Source of the DNA: Ruminiclostridium sp. | Lineage (GTDB): Bacteria; Bacillota; Clostridia; Oscillospirales; Ruminococcaceae | Assembly (NCBI GenBank): GCA_017625405.1 | Contig: JAGALB010000016.1 | Coordinates: forward strand, 1-64,000 | DNA: 64,000 nucleotides | Direction of reading: 5' to 3' | Shown here: piece after piece, positions 1 through 7,011 of the stretch | Layout: every line of letters begins with the position of its first letter | Position numbering within the stretch: the stretch's first letter is position 1 | Program-made: the position numbers and the translations under genes | The notes under the pieces: generated by a model | What the model saw: only the letters and a program-made list of their open reading frames with translations | Told to the model about the DNA's origin: nothing | Database searches by the model: none

Positions 1-89
1 GGGGCGGGTAATACTTCCCGCCCCTAATCCGCCTACGGCGGAGTCGAAAAACCATCGGCGTCGGCGTTTTGCGCCTTCGGCGCAAAACG
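1..89 (-). terminator. Cluster of three hairpins downstream of leuD
   Basis: Three consecutive perfect hairpins follow the leuD stop codon. They are GGGGCGGG/CCCGCCCC at 1-24, TCCGCC/GGCGGA at 28-42, and an 11-bp stem CGTTTTGCGCC/GGCGCAAAACG with a 3-base loop at 65-89. No long T-run follows any of them, so a classical terminator is uncertain. A repeat-derived transcript-end or mRNA-stabilising structure is equally possible. The first hairpin resembles the one at 44460-44478, which suggests a dispersed family. Confidence 0.45.
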
Positions 90-113
90 GCGCGCTGCGC
101 CCGACCTGTCCGC

Positions 114-602
114 TTATGCTTTAATCGAGTTCAGCAAACCGCCCTTGCTGATAATGTCCTTTATAAATTCAGGGAACGGCTCAGCCTGATAGGTTTCGCC
201 TTTTGTAACGTTGGTGATTACGCCTGTATCAAAATCCACGCTTACTTCGTCACCGTCGGAGATTTTCTTTGCCGCTTCGTCGCATTCAAGGATAGCAAGA
301 CCGATGTTGATGGCGTTGCGGTAAAAAATTCTTGCAAAGGTTGAAGCGATAACACAGCTTATTCCGCTTGCTTTAATTGCAATGGGAGCGTGCTCACGTG
401 AGCTTCCGCAGCCGAAATTTTCCTCAGCAACCATGATGTCACCGTCAGCTACCTTGTTTATGAAATCCTTGTCGATATCTTCCATACAGTGGGACGCAAG
501 CTCCTTGTGGTCTGCGGTGTTGAGGTATCGTGCAGGGATAATAACGTCGGTGTCTACATTGCTGCCGTATTTATGTACTTTTCCGTGTGCGTTCATAATC
601 AT
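114..602 (-). CDS. leuD: 3-isopropylmalate dehydratase small subunit
   Basis: This is the small subunit of isopropylmalate isomerase, which with LeuC converts 2-isopropylmalate to 3-isopropylmalate in leucine synthesis in the cytosol. The 162-residue length is typical of the clostridial/archaeal-type LeuD. Family hallmarks seen are the N-terminal [13 protein letters not shown] segment and [10 protein letters not shown], which forms the swivelling substrate-binding loop. The start overlaps the end of the upstream Dabb gene by four bases (ATGA), so translation is probably coupled. A start two codons later (MNAHGK) is also possible. It is the last gene of the leuC-Dabb-leuD unit. Confidence 0.95.
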   Translation of the reverse strand: MIMNAHGKVHKYGSNVDTDVIIPARYLNTADHKELASHCMEDIDKDFINKVADGDIMVAEENFGCGSSREHAPIAIKASGISCVIASTFARIFYRNAINIGLAILECDEAAKKISDGDEVSVDFDTGVITNVTKGETYQAEPFPEFIKDIISKGGLLNSIKA

Positions 603-910
603 CCCTCCTGTATCTCGAAATCAATGCAGCTGCGTGTTGCGGTAAAGGGTCTTACATCCCTGTCCGCAACCTCAACGTGTGCAGGATGAACGGCATAGGC
701 CTTCAGCGCTTCGGCACTTGTAAAGGTGCTGTCCAGCATGAGGTCGCCGTTGGAGCTGGGAAGCCTGTCGGTCTGCACCTTTATTTCGGTGAGCCCGTCG
801 ATTTTTCCTTTGAGTCCCTCAAGACCCGTTTTGATATTCTTCTTTATATTTTCCTTTTCTTCGAGAGAAAAGCTGTCCTTCAGTGTCCAGATTATAATAT
901 GCTTTACCAT
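599..910 (-). CDS. Dabb (stress-responsive A/B barrel) domain protein
   Basis: A 103-residue protein whose entire length matches the dimeric alpha-beta barrel (Dabb) fold. It has an N-terminal [12 protein letters not shown] strand, a central helix-rich stretch and a late [18 protein letters not shown] segment with the H-P-x-H region common in this family. Family members range from stress proteins of unknown function to small cyclases and decarboxylases, so no reaction can be assigned. It lies 2 bases after leuC and overlaps leuD by four bases, so it is co-transcribed with, and probably translationally coupled to, the isomerase subunits. Whether it acts in leucine synthesis is not known. Confidence 0.85.
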   Translation of the reverse strand: MVKHIIIWTLKDSFSLEEKENIKKNIKTGLEGLKGKIDGLTEIKVQTDRLPSSNGDLMLDSTFTSAEALKAYAVHPAHVEVADRDVRPFTATRSCIDFEIQEG

Positions 911-912
911 TT

Positions 913-2175
913 TTACACCTCATCAAAAATATCTGCGCCGATGTATCCCTTTAACGCACATGCCGCTGCTACTGCAGGGCTTGCAAGGTATACCTCGGAG
1001 GTGGGATGACCCATTCTGCCTACGAAATTACGGTTTGTTGTGGAAACCGCACGTTCCTTTTCCGCTAAAATTCCCATGTGCCCGCCAAGACAGGGACCGC
1101 AGGTAGGTGTACTGAATACGCAGCCTGCATTAATGAAAATTTCTGCAAGCCCCTCTCTGATGCAGTCCAGATAAACCTGCTGTGTTGCGGGAATAACAAT
1201 GCATCTTACATTCTTCGCAACACGCTTGCCCTTTAAAATTGCCGCTGCCGCACGCATATCGGAAATTCTGCCGTTGGTGCAGGAGCCGATAACCGCCTGG
1301 TCAATCACAACCTTTTCGGTTACTTCGTCAATTGTCCTTGTGTTTTCGGGAAGATGAGGAAAAGCAACCGTAGGCTTTATTTCAGATAAATCAATGTCAA
1401 TAATCTGCTCATAATCGTCATCGCTGTCTGCCCTGAAGCACTCAAAAGGACGGTTTACCCTGCCCTTCAGATATTCCAGTGTGATTTCGTCAACTTCAAA
1501 TATACCGTTCTTGCCGCCTGCCTCAATAGCCATGTTGGCAATGCACAGCCTGTCATCAATAGAAAGTGATTTAAGCCCCTCGCCTGAAAATTCCATTGAC
1601 TTGTAAAGCGCACCGTCAACACCGATTTTTCCGATAATGTGTAAGATTACATCCTTGCCGCCTGCATGGCCTGTAAGCGCACCCTTCAGGTTGAATTTTA
1701 TAGCCGAAGGCACCTTGAACCACGCTTCACCGGTTGCCATGCCTGCAGCCATATCGGTAGAGCCTACGCCTGTGGAGAATGCTCCCAGAGCGCCGTAGGT
1801 GCAGGTGTGGCTGTCAGCGCCGATACATACTTCGCCGGGAGCAATAAGCCCCTTTTCGGGAAGCAGCGCATGCTCAATGCCCATATCGCCTACGTCAAAA
1901 TAATTCTTTATATCGTATTTTCCTGCAAAGGTACGGCACTGCTTTGTGAGTCCGGCCGCCTTTATATCCTTGTTGGGAGTAAAATGGTCCATTACCAGAG
2001 CAATTCTTTCCTTGTCAAAAACCGATGTAAAACCGCTTTTTTCAAACTCGTTGATGGCCACAGGACTTGTAATATCGTTGCCCAGCACCATATCGAGCTT
2101 TGCCTTTATCAGCTGTCCCGCCTTTACAGAGGGAAGCCCAGCTGCTTTTGCGAGAATTTTCTGAGTCATTGTCAT
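913..2175 (-). CDS. leuC: 3-isopropylmalate dehydratase large subunit
   Basis: Large, [4Fe-4S]-binding subunit of isopropylmalate isomerase (aconitase superfamily). The 420-residue length fits the clostridial HacA/LeuC type, shorter than the roughly 465-residue enterobacterial form. The cluster cysteines are visible in GSCTNGR and in TPTCGPC near the C-terminus. The substrate-site segments [21 protein letters not shown] and [20 protein letters not shown] are intact. A good ribosome site (GAGGAGG) precedes ATGACAATG; the first ATG is used here, and the second, two codons later, is an alternative. It begins the leuC-Dabb-leuD unit. The terminator at 2208-2242 separates it from the upstream membrane-protein genes. 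Confidence 0.96.
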   Translation of the reverse strand: MTMTQKILAKAAGLPSVKAGQLIKAKLDMVLGNDITSPVAINEFEKSGFTSVFDKERIALVMDHFTPNKDIKAAGLTKQCRTFAGKYDIKNYFDVGDMGIEHALLPEKGLIAPGEVCIGADSHTCTYGALGAFSTGVGSTDMAAGMATGEAWFKVPSAIKFNLKGALTGHAGGKDVILHIIGKIGVDGALYKSMEFSGEGLKSLSIDDRLCIANMAIEAGGKNGIFEVDEITLEYLKGRVNRPFECFRADSDDDYEQIIDIDLSEIKPTVAFPHLPENTRTIDEVTEKVVIDQAVIGSCTNGRISDMRAAAAILKGKRVAKNVRCIVIPATQQVYLDCIREGLAEIFINAGCVFSTPTCGPCLGGHMGILAEKERAVSTTNRNFVGRMGHPTSEVYLASPAVAAACALKGYIGADIFDEV

Positions 2176-2207
2176 TGATTTTCAGCCTCCTCATAATCTT
2201 TAAATAA

Positions 2208-2242
2208 AAATGACCATATCCGGTTTATGGATACGGTCATTT
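2208..2242 (-). terminator. Rho-independent terminator of the 2254-3215 membrane-protein unit
   Basis: Read on the minus strand this is a stem of about 14 bp (AAATGACCGTATCC with GGATATGGTCATTT, one mismatch), a 7-base loop and then a T-rich tail. It directly follows the stop of the 2254-2694 gene and precedes leuC. Confidence 0.8.
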
Positions 2243-2253
2243 AACAGTCTGTG

Positions 2254-2694
2254 TCAGATAATGTTGATTTTCTTCTTGTTAAGGAAATCGCTTACTGTTG
2301 TAATTGCAGCAACAACGTAGCTGTTTACAATAAATACATCAAAATAGATGCCGAGCATAAGGATATCGGAAGCACCGGAATGTCCGCCCTGACCGGTACA
2401 GAATAAACAAGCGGAGCCTACGGGATAGTGGTACAGACCACGACAGATTTCGTTTGCTGTAACGCAAGCGCCGATACCGATAAATTCAACAACAGCGTAA
2501 ATAATGAATACAAGACCTGCAATGTGAGTAATCTTTGTAATCTGTGCTGTGTTTAAGGTTTCCATAGAGCTTGTAGCCTTAGCTTTATAAATAAGGAATG
2601 CAAAGCCGGCAAGCTGAACGATAACACTTATTGCCATAAATATGTAAGGAATAACGGGGATATTGACACCGTTAAGGAAGCTGCCAAGAATCAT
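2254..2694 (-). CDS. Unknown integral membrane protein (146 aa)
   Basis: I do not recognise this family. The 146-residue protein is mostly hydrophobic, with about four predicted membrane spans: residues 8-35, a span around 50-75, one around 80-95 containing cysteines, and one around 108-130. The C-terminus is a short basic tail ending in KKKINII. Its start is 17 bases downstream of the 2712-3215 gene and a terminator follows, so the two form a bicistronic unit. The composition and pairing suggest a small membrane complex, but no catalytic motif is visible. Confidence 0.75.
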   Translation of the reverse strand: MILGSFLNGVNIPVIPYIFMAISVIVQLAGFAFLIYKAKATSSMETLNTAQITKITHIAGLVFIIYAVVEFIGIGACVTANEICRGLYHYPVGSACLFCTGQGGHSGASDILMLGIYFDVFIVNSYVVAAITTVSDFLNKKKINII

Positions 2695-2711
2695 TTGAAT
2701 TTTCTCCTTTC

Positions 2712-3215
2712 TTATTTAAAGGGCATGTACTTGAAGTGCTTGCCTGCGAATAATGCAATAAAGGACCATACGGGGTTGAAAATAAGGTAGAAGAACCACG
2801 CAGAGCCGTTGAAGAGAAGGTCAGCACCGCCCATAACCATAGAACCCGCAAAGAAAACTACGAAAATTGCAAGGTCAATAAAAGCAAAAAGCTTGTTGCG
2901 CTTGATCATGAACATAAGAACTGCGGCTGTTCCGAGAATGGAGTATGCTGCCTGCAGGTACATGCAAAGCTGATAGCCGGAGAAATTCTGGTCTACTGCA
3001 TGAGGAAGAAGACCTGTGGAGCTGCTTATAAGAACATCGAAATTTGTAAGGCCTGTGAATACGCACACAAGAGCGCCCAGTATCATAAATACACAGATAA
3101 GGCCAAACACGAAACGAGCGAGAAGGAAGCCCTTAAGGCCAATACCGAATTCGTCTTCGATGTAATCCTGTTCGTCAAAACCCTCAGAAACCTGGGTAAT
3201 TGTATTTTCGGACAT
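2712..3215 (-). CDS. Unknown integral membrane protein (167 aa)
   Basis: A 167-residue protein with an acidic, polar N-terminal tail of about 28 residues (EGFDEQDYIEDEFG) followed by four hydrophobic segments: roughly residues 30-53, 83-101, 108-127 and 135-157. I do not recognise the family. It is the first gene of a two-gene unit with 2254-2694 and is preceded by a near-perfect sigma-A promoter (3271-3299, minus strand). This suggests constitutive expression as a small membrane pair. Nothing in the sequence points to a transporter or enzyme motif. Confidence 0.75.
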   Translation of the reverse strand: MSENTITQVSEGFDEQDYIEDEFGIGLKGFLLARFVFGLICVFMILGALVCVFTGLTNFDVLISSSTGLLPHAVDQNFSGYQLCMYLQAAYSILGTAAVLMFMIKRNKLFAFIDLAIFVVFFAGSMVMGGADLLFNGSAWFFYLIFNPVWSFIALFAGKHFKYMPFK

Positions 3216-3270
3216 CTGAAACTTTCCTTTCTTTCGGGCATAGTCCTCCTGCCCGTTTTTATTCTACTGA

Positions 3271-3299
3271 ATTATAGCATATTTTGTATTTTTTGTCAA
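3271..3299 (-). promoter_or_regulatory. Sigma-A promoter for the 3215-2254 unit
   Basis: On the minus strand: TTGACA (3299-3294), a 17-base A/T-rich spacer and TATAAT (3276-3271). Both hexamers match the consensus. It lies about 55 bases upstream of the 3215 start codon. Confidence 0.85.
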
Positions 3300-3427
3300 T
3301 AAGAATAAGGCGCTGTATAAATAAATTTGTAGCTTTTACAAGGGAAACACGCTGATTTTTGTCAACGTTTACATAATTTTTACGCAGCTGTAAAATTTAA
3401 GGCTTTGGTTTTGTGCAGGTTTAACAG

Positions 3428-3456
3428 TTGAAATCCGCTGTTTTGTGTGCTACTAT
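3428..3456 (+). promoter_or_regulatory. Likely promoter of the GH5 gene
   Basis: TTGAAA at 3428-3433, a 17-base spacer and TACTAT at 3451-3456, about 40 bases upstream of the GH5 start. The match is good but not perfect. Confidence 0.6.
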
Positions 3457-3495
3457 TAATGATGACACACGGCGAAACAACGAAAGGAACAGAAT

Positions 3496-4710
3496 ATGAA
3501 GCTTAAAAAAATCATTGCATGCTTACTCTGCGCAGGTATGCTTTCATCCTGTGCAAATAACACAACCGAAACAACCACAACTGCAGCGGAAACCACACCT
3601 GCTATAACGACACAGCCCGAAAACACCAATACCGCTATCAGCGGCGAAATCCGTGATATTTCCTCTATGGAGCTTATCAGCGAGCTTACCGCAGGCTGGA
3701 ATTTAGGAAACACCCTTGACGCCACAGGCGGCAGCGGCCTTTCCAGCGAAACCTCATGGGGCAACCCCGAAACCACAAAGGAAATGATGGATACAGTAAA
3801 GGCGGCAGGCTTCAACATTATCCGTATTCCCACAACCTGGGCAAGACATCTTGATGACGAGAACAATATCGATCCGGAATGGATGGACAGGGTTCAGGAA
3901 ATCGTGGATTTTACCATTGACGAAAACACCTATGTAATCATCAATCTTCATCACGAGGAATGGAACAATACCTTTATTGAAAAGAAGGATGCTACTGTTG
4001 AAAAGATGAAGAAAGTCTGGTCACAGATTGCAGAACGCTTCAAGGATTATGACGAGCATCTTATTTTTGAAGGTCAGAACGAGCCACGCAAAAAGGGTAC
4101 AGACCTTGAATGGTCAGGCGGAGATGAGGAATGCTGGGAATTTGTCAATGCCACAAATATGGCTTTCGTTGAAACTGTAAGAAACAGCGGCGGCAATAAT
4201 GCCAAGCGCCATCTTATGATTCCCGGCTACTGTGCAACCTCCGACCCTATCGGTCCCAAAATGATACAGCTTCCCGAAAATGATGACAAGATAATTGTTT
4301 CGGTACACGCATACACACCTTATAGCTTTGCATTATCCGATACACCCTCCAGCAAGTTCTCCTCCAAGAGAAAGAACGCAACACGTGATATTGATTCCCT
4401 TGCAGAAATGCTTGAAACAAGCTATATCAACAACAATATCGCAGTAATTATCGGCGAAACAGGCGCACGCAACAAGGATAACCTTGAATCCCGTGTGGAC
4501 TGGGCAGGATACTACACCGCAAGAATGAGAAAATCAGGTATCACCTGTATCTGGTGGGATAACGGCTCTGTAAAGGGTAACGGCGAAAACTTCGGTCTGC
4601 TTGACAGAAGAACCTGTACATGGCATTTCCCCGAAGTCAGAGATGCATTCATAAAGGGTGCAAAGGGCGAGATTGATATCGAAAATCTTACCGCCGACAA
4701 CGCAGCATAA
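3496..4710 (+). CDS. Secreted GH5 endoglucanase-type lipoprotein
   Basis: A 404-residue extracellular glycoside hydrolase of family 5, probably the endoglucanase/xyloglucanase-like subfamily 4. A lipoprotein signal peptide ends at LSSC (Cys19), so the enzyme should be tethered to the membrane. A Thr/Glu/Pro linker (residues 22-48) follows, then the TIM barrel. The barrel shows GWNLGNTLDA at 67-76, RIP at 110-112, and INLHHEEW at 149-156. The acid/base Glu196 lies in EGQNEP, the nucleophile Glu321 in IGETGA, and CIWWDNG at 351-357. The usual residue after the nucleophile is Phe; here it is Thr. The gene has its own promoter and a GAAAGGA ribosome site. With the GH26 gene it indicates plant cell-wall degradation. 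Confidence 0.93.
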   Translation: MKLKKIIACLLCAGMLSSCANNTTETTTTAAETTPAITTQPENTNTAISGEIRDISSMELISELTAGWNLGNTLDATGGSGLSSETSWGNPETTKEMMDTVKAAGFNIIRIPTTWARHLDDENNIDPEWMDRVQEIVDFTIDENTYVIINLHHEEWNNTFIEKKDATVEKMKKVWSQIAERFKDYDEHLIFEGQNEPRKKGTDLEWSGGDEECWEFVNATNMAFVETVRNSGGNNAKRHLMIPGYCATSDPIGPKMIQLPENDDKIIVSVHAYTPYSFALSDTPSSKFSSKRKNATRDIDSLAEMLETSYINNNIAVIIGETGARNKDNLESRVDWAGYYTARMRKSGITCIWWDNGSVKGNGENFGLLDRRTCTWHFPEVRDAFIKGAKGEIDIENLTADNAA

Positions 4711-4734
4711 ACCCCTTGTCAATAAGAGCGTCGC

Positions 4735-4949
4735 TCACGCAGAAGCTTTATACGCATTTATCGGAGGAAACCTTTCTGAAGAAAGGTTATCCCCCGTACC
4801 CCCTTCCAAAGACTTTTAATATCAATTACAGCCTGACAGGTTTACCCTGCCAGGCTGTAATTAATATTTGAAGTTTTCGGAAAGGAGTTTGAGGGAAACC
4901 CTTTTTCAAAAGGGTTTCCCTCAATAATATGTATAATACTTCTGTATGA
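4735..4949 (+). mobile_element. Palindromic MITE-like element, copy A
   Basis: A 215-bp non-coding block almost identical to the reverse complement of 57930-58105. It contains three hairpins. AACCTTTCT/AGAAAGGTT is at about 4768-4787. A long central stem starts AATTACAGCCTGACAGG and is closed by its complement at about 4825-4862. A third, starting GAGGGAAACCC, is at about 4893-4925. Its ends are imperfect inverted repeats (TCACGCAGAAGC...TTATAC at the left against GTATAATACTTCTGTATGA at the right). No reading frame of interest is seen. The structure suggests a non-autonomous transposable element or a structured RNA repeat. It separates the GH5 gene from tRNA-Ser. Confidence 0.75.
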
Positions 4950-5000
4950 CCACCGCCTTTGTGGGCAAGGGTTTGAAATTTTACGTTCATAAAGCAGAAA

Positions 5001-5027
5001 AAACCTCGTACAAAAGTACGAGGTTTT
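5001..5027 (-). terminator. Terminator of tRNA-Ser
   Basis: Perfect stem AAACCTCGTAC/GTACGAGGTTT with an AAAA loop (TTTT on the minus strand), followed on the minus strand by a T-rich run. It lies two bases after the encoded CCA end of the tRNA. Confidence 0.85.
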
Positions 5028-5029
5028 TC

Positions 5030-5120
5030 TGGCGGAAAGAAAGGGATTCGAACCCTTGAACGGTTTCATCCGTTACACGATTTCCAATCGTGCGCCTTCG
5101 ACCAGCTCAGCCATCTTTCC
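5030..5120 (-). tRNA. tRNA-Ser (anticodon GGA)
   Basis: A 91-nt class II tRNA including an encoded CCA (5032-5030). The acceptor stem GGAAAGA pairs with TCTTTCC and is followed by the G discriminator typical of serine tRNAs. The anticodon stem CACGA/TCGTG encloses TTGGAAA, giving anticodon GGA (reads UCC and UCU). A long variable arm (around ACGGATGAAACCGT) and the TTCGAATCC T-loop are clear. It is preceded by its own promoter and followed by a terminator, so it is a single-gene unit. Confidence 0.97.
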
Positions 5121-5132
5121 GAGTGCTTAATT

Positions 5133-5161
5133 ATTTTATCATTTTTTAATGCGTTTGTCAA
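5133..5161 (-). promoter_or_regulatory. Promoter of tRNA-Ser
   Basis: Minus strand: TTGACA (5161-5156), 17-base spacer, TAAAAT (5138-5133), ending 12 bases before the tRNA 5' end. Confidence 0.8.
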
Positions 5162-5250
5162 GAGAAAACGCCAAAAATTTTTAAAAATTTTCTTTTTTCA
5201 TATATTTTGACATATTTTATTAAACATTGTGCCAAAATTAACAAAATCAA

Positions 5251-5279
5251 TTGATTTTATAACTTGTTTTTGGTATAAT
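5251..5279 (+). promoter_or_regulatory. Promoter of fucO-like gene
   Basis: TTGATT at 5251-5256, a 17-base spacer and TATAAT at 5274-5279. The -10 sits inside a palindromic GGTATAATTATACC, which could also be a regulator site. It lies 65 bases upstream of the start codon. Confidence 0.75.
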
Positions 5280-5343
5280 TATACCATCGGGCGGCATATT
5301 GTTGCCGCAAAATTATTATTCTGAAAGGGAAAGGTACATTAAA

Positions 5344-6489
5344 ATGAACAGATTTATTCTTAACGAAACCTCCTATCACGGCGCAGGCGCTATCTCCGCC
5401 ATCGTTGACGAAGCAAAGAACAGAGGCTTTGCAAAGGCTCTCGTCTGCTCCGACCCTGACCTTATCAAGTTCGGTGTAACAAAGAAGGTTACCGATTTAC
5501 TTGACGGTGCAGCTTTAGCATACGAAATTTTCTCTGAAATCAAGCCTAACCCCACAATTGAAAACGTACAGGCAGGCGTTGCTGCATTCAAGGCAGCTGC
5601 CGCAGACTATATCATCGCAATCGGCGGCGGTTCTTCCATGGATACCGCAAAGGCAATCGGCATTATCATCAACAACCCCGAATTTGCCGACGTAAGAAGC
5701 CTTGAGGGCGTTGCTCCCACAAAGAAGGCCTGCGTTCCGATTATCGCTGTTCCCACAACTGCAGGTACAGCAGCCGAAGTTACAATCAACTACGTAATCA
5801 CCGACGACGAAAAGAACCGTAAGATGGTTTGCGTTGACCCCCACGATATTCCGATTATTGCAGTGGTTGACCCTGATATGATGTCCACAATGCCCAAGGG
5901 CCTTACCGCCGCAACAGGTATGGATGCTCTTACCCACGCTATCGAAGGCTATATCACAAAGGGTGCATGGGAGCTTTCCGATATGTTCCATTTAAAGGCT
6001 ATCGAAATTATCGCACGTTCTCTGCGTGGCGCAGTTGAAAACACCGCTGAAGGCAGGGCTGATATGGCTCTCGGTCAGTACGTTGCAGGTATGGGCTTCT
6101 CCAACGTAGGTCTTGGTATCGTTCACTCAATGGCTCACCCCTTAGGCGCTTTATACGACACACCTCACGGCATTGCAAACGCTATTATTCTTCCCGTTGT
6201 TATGAAGTATAATGCTGAAGCAACAGGCGAAAAGTACCGTGACATCGCTAAGGCTATGGGTGTTCAGGGCACAGAGAATATGTCTGTTGATGAATACCGT
6301 GCAGCCGCTATCGAAGCAGTACGCAAGCTGGGTGAAGATGTCGGCATTCCCGCTGACTTAAAGGATATTGTAAAGGCTGAGGATATCCCCTTCCTTGCAC
6401 AGTCCGCTTATGATGACGCCTGCCGCCCTGGTAACCCCAGAGATACCAGCGTTGAAGAAATCGCAGAGCTTTACAAGAGTATGTTATAA
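5344..6489 (+). CDS. fucO: Iron-dependent lactaldehyde reductase / 1,2-propanediol oxidoreductase
   Basis: A 381-residue group III (iron-containing) alcohol dehydrogenase. It matches E. coli FucO closely over its whole length as I remember that sequence, for example NNPEFADVRSLEG, PTTAGTAAEVTINYVI, VCVDPHDIP, ATGMDALTHAIEGYIT and GQYVAGMGFSNVGLG. The NAD-binding GGGS and the metal ligands (Asp and His in DALTHAIEGY, His in VHSMAHPLG, His in YDTPHGIAN) are intact. FucO interconverts lactaldehyde and 1,2-propanediol during fucose or rhamnose fermentation. The start at 5344 is preferred because a GAAAGGGAAAGG ribosome site precedes it and FucO proteins start there; 5299 would add an unconserved tail. 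No fucose genes are nearby. Confidence 0.92.
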   Translation: MNRFILNETSYHGAGAISAIVDEAKNRGFAKALVCSDPDLIKFGVTKKVTDLLDGAALAYEIFSEIKPNPTIENVQAGVAAFKAAAADYIIAIGGGSSMDTAKAIGIIINNPEFADVRSLEGVAPTKKACVPIIAVPTTAGTAAEVTINYVITDDEKNRKMVCVDPHDIPIIAVVDPDMMSTMPKGLTAATGMDALTHAIEGYITKGAWELSDMFHLKAIEIIARSLRGAVENTAEGRADMALGQYVAGMGFSNVGLGIVHSMAHPLGALYDTPHGIANAIILPVVMKYNAEATGEKYRDIAKAMGVQGTENMSVDEYRAAAIEAVRKLGEDVGIPADLKDIVKAEDIPFLAQSAYDDACRPGNPRDTSVEEIAELYKSML

Positions 6490-6501
6490 TAAAGTTATAA
6501 T

Positions 6502-6530
6502 AAAAAAGCGGTGCTATGCACCGCTTTTTT
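6502..6530. terminator. Bidirectional terminator between convergent genes
   Basis: Perfect stem AAAAAAGCGGTGC/GCACCGCTTTTTT with a TAT loop, giving a T-run on either strand. It closes the fucO gene and the minus-strand 6529-7008 gene, whose stop codon it touches. Confidence 0.9.
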
Positions 6531-7008
6531 ATTTTCCGTTCAACGCCTGTTTTATCAGTTCAATCTTCTGATTATCATTCTTATTCTTGGTATCTCTTCT
6601 GTATCCGTCCTTTGATGAGGCGGTATAAACTTTCAGATAATCCTGCAAATCAAGCAGATAATATCTTACGCCGTTTTCATCTGTAACAGGAATTTTTCCT
6701 GTGTCTACGCCTGCAAAGGGCACAAGATTCTCTATTGAAGCAAACGCTACGCTCAGACCGTCTTTTTCAAATGCGTGCTCATGGGCGTCATAGAGCGTGT
6801 ATCCCTCTTCGCTCATAATTTCCACAATACAGTCCCATTTTTCCGAAAGGAACTCTTCGGGAATCAGCACATCCACATCGTCAGCGCCCAGGTCTGTGCC
6901 AAGCCGCTGCTCAAGTCCCAGTGAGCCGAATAAAAGAGGTGTTATTCCAAGCCTTGCGTTCAGCATTTCCGTAATCTGCAGAAATGCTTCTTTTTTGTAT
7001 TTTTCCAT
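6529..7008 (-). CDS. Nucleotidyltransferase-fold protein, function unknown
   Basis: A 159-residue soluble protein. Residues about 21-50 read PLLFGSLGLEQRLG...ADDVDVLIPEEFL. This is the Gly-Ser helix-turn followed by a DxD-type acidic pair expected for a nucleotidyltransferase (polymerase beta-like, MNT-type) fold. The rest is a small alpha/beta region ending in a basic tail rich in Lys, Asp and Asn. The substrate is unknown. The gene begins 3 bases after the GH26 gene and ends at a shared terminator. It is therefore the tail gene of the long minus-strand block that starts near dgt, although internal promoters are possible. Confidence 0.7.
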   Translation of the reverse strand: MEKYKKEAFLQITEMLNARLGITPLLFGSLGLEQRLGTDLGADDVDVLIPEEFLSEKWDCIVEIMSEEGYTLYDAHEHAFEKDGLSVAFASIENLVPFAGVDTGKIPVTDENGVRYYLLDLQDYLKVYTASSKDGYRRDTKNKNDNQKIELIKQALNGK

Positions 7009-7011
7009 TTT

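Noticed and set aside
4842..5069. Minus-strand 75-codon frame over the tRNA
   Set aside because: It runs through the tRNA-Ser gene, its terminator and the repeat element.
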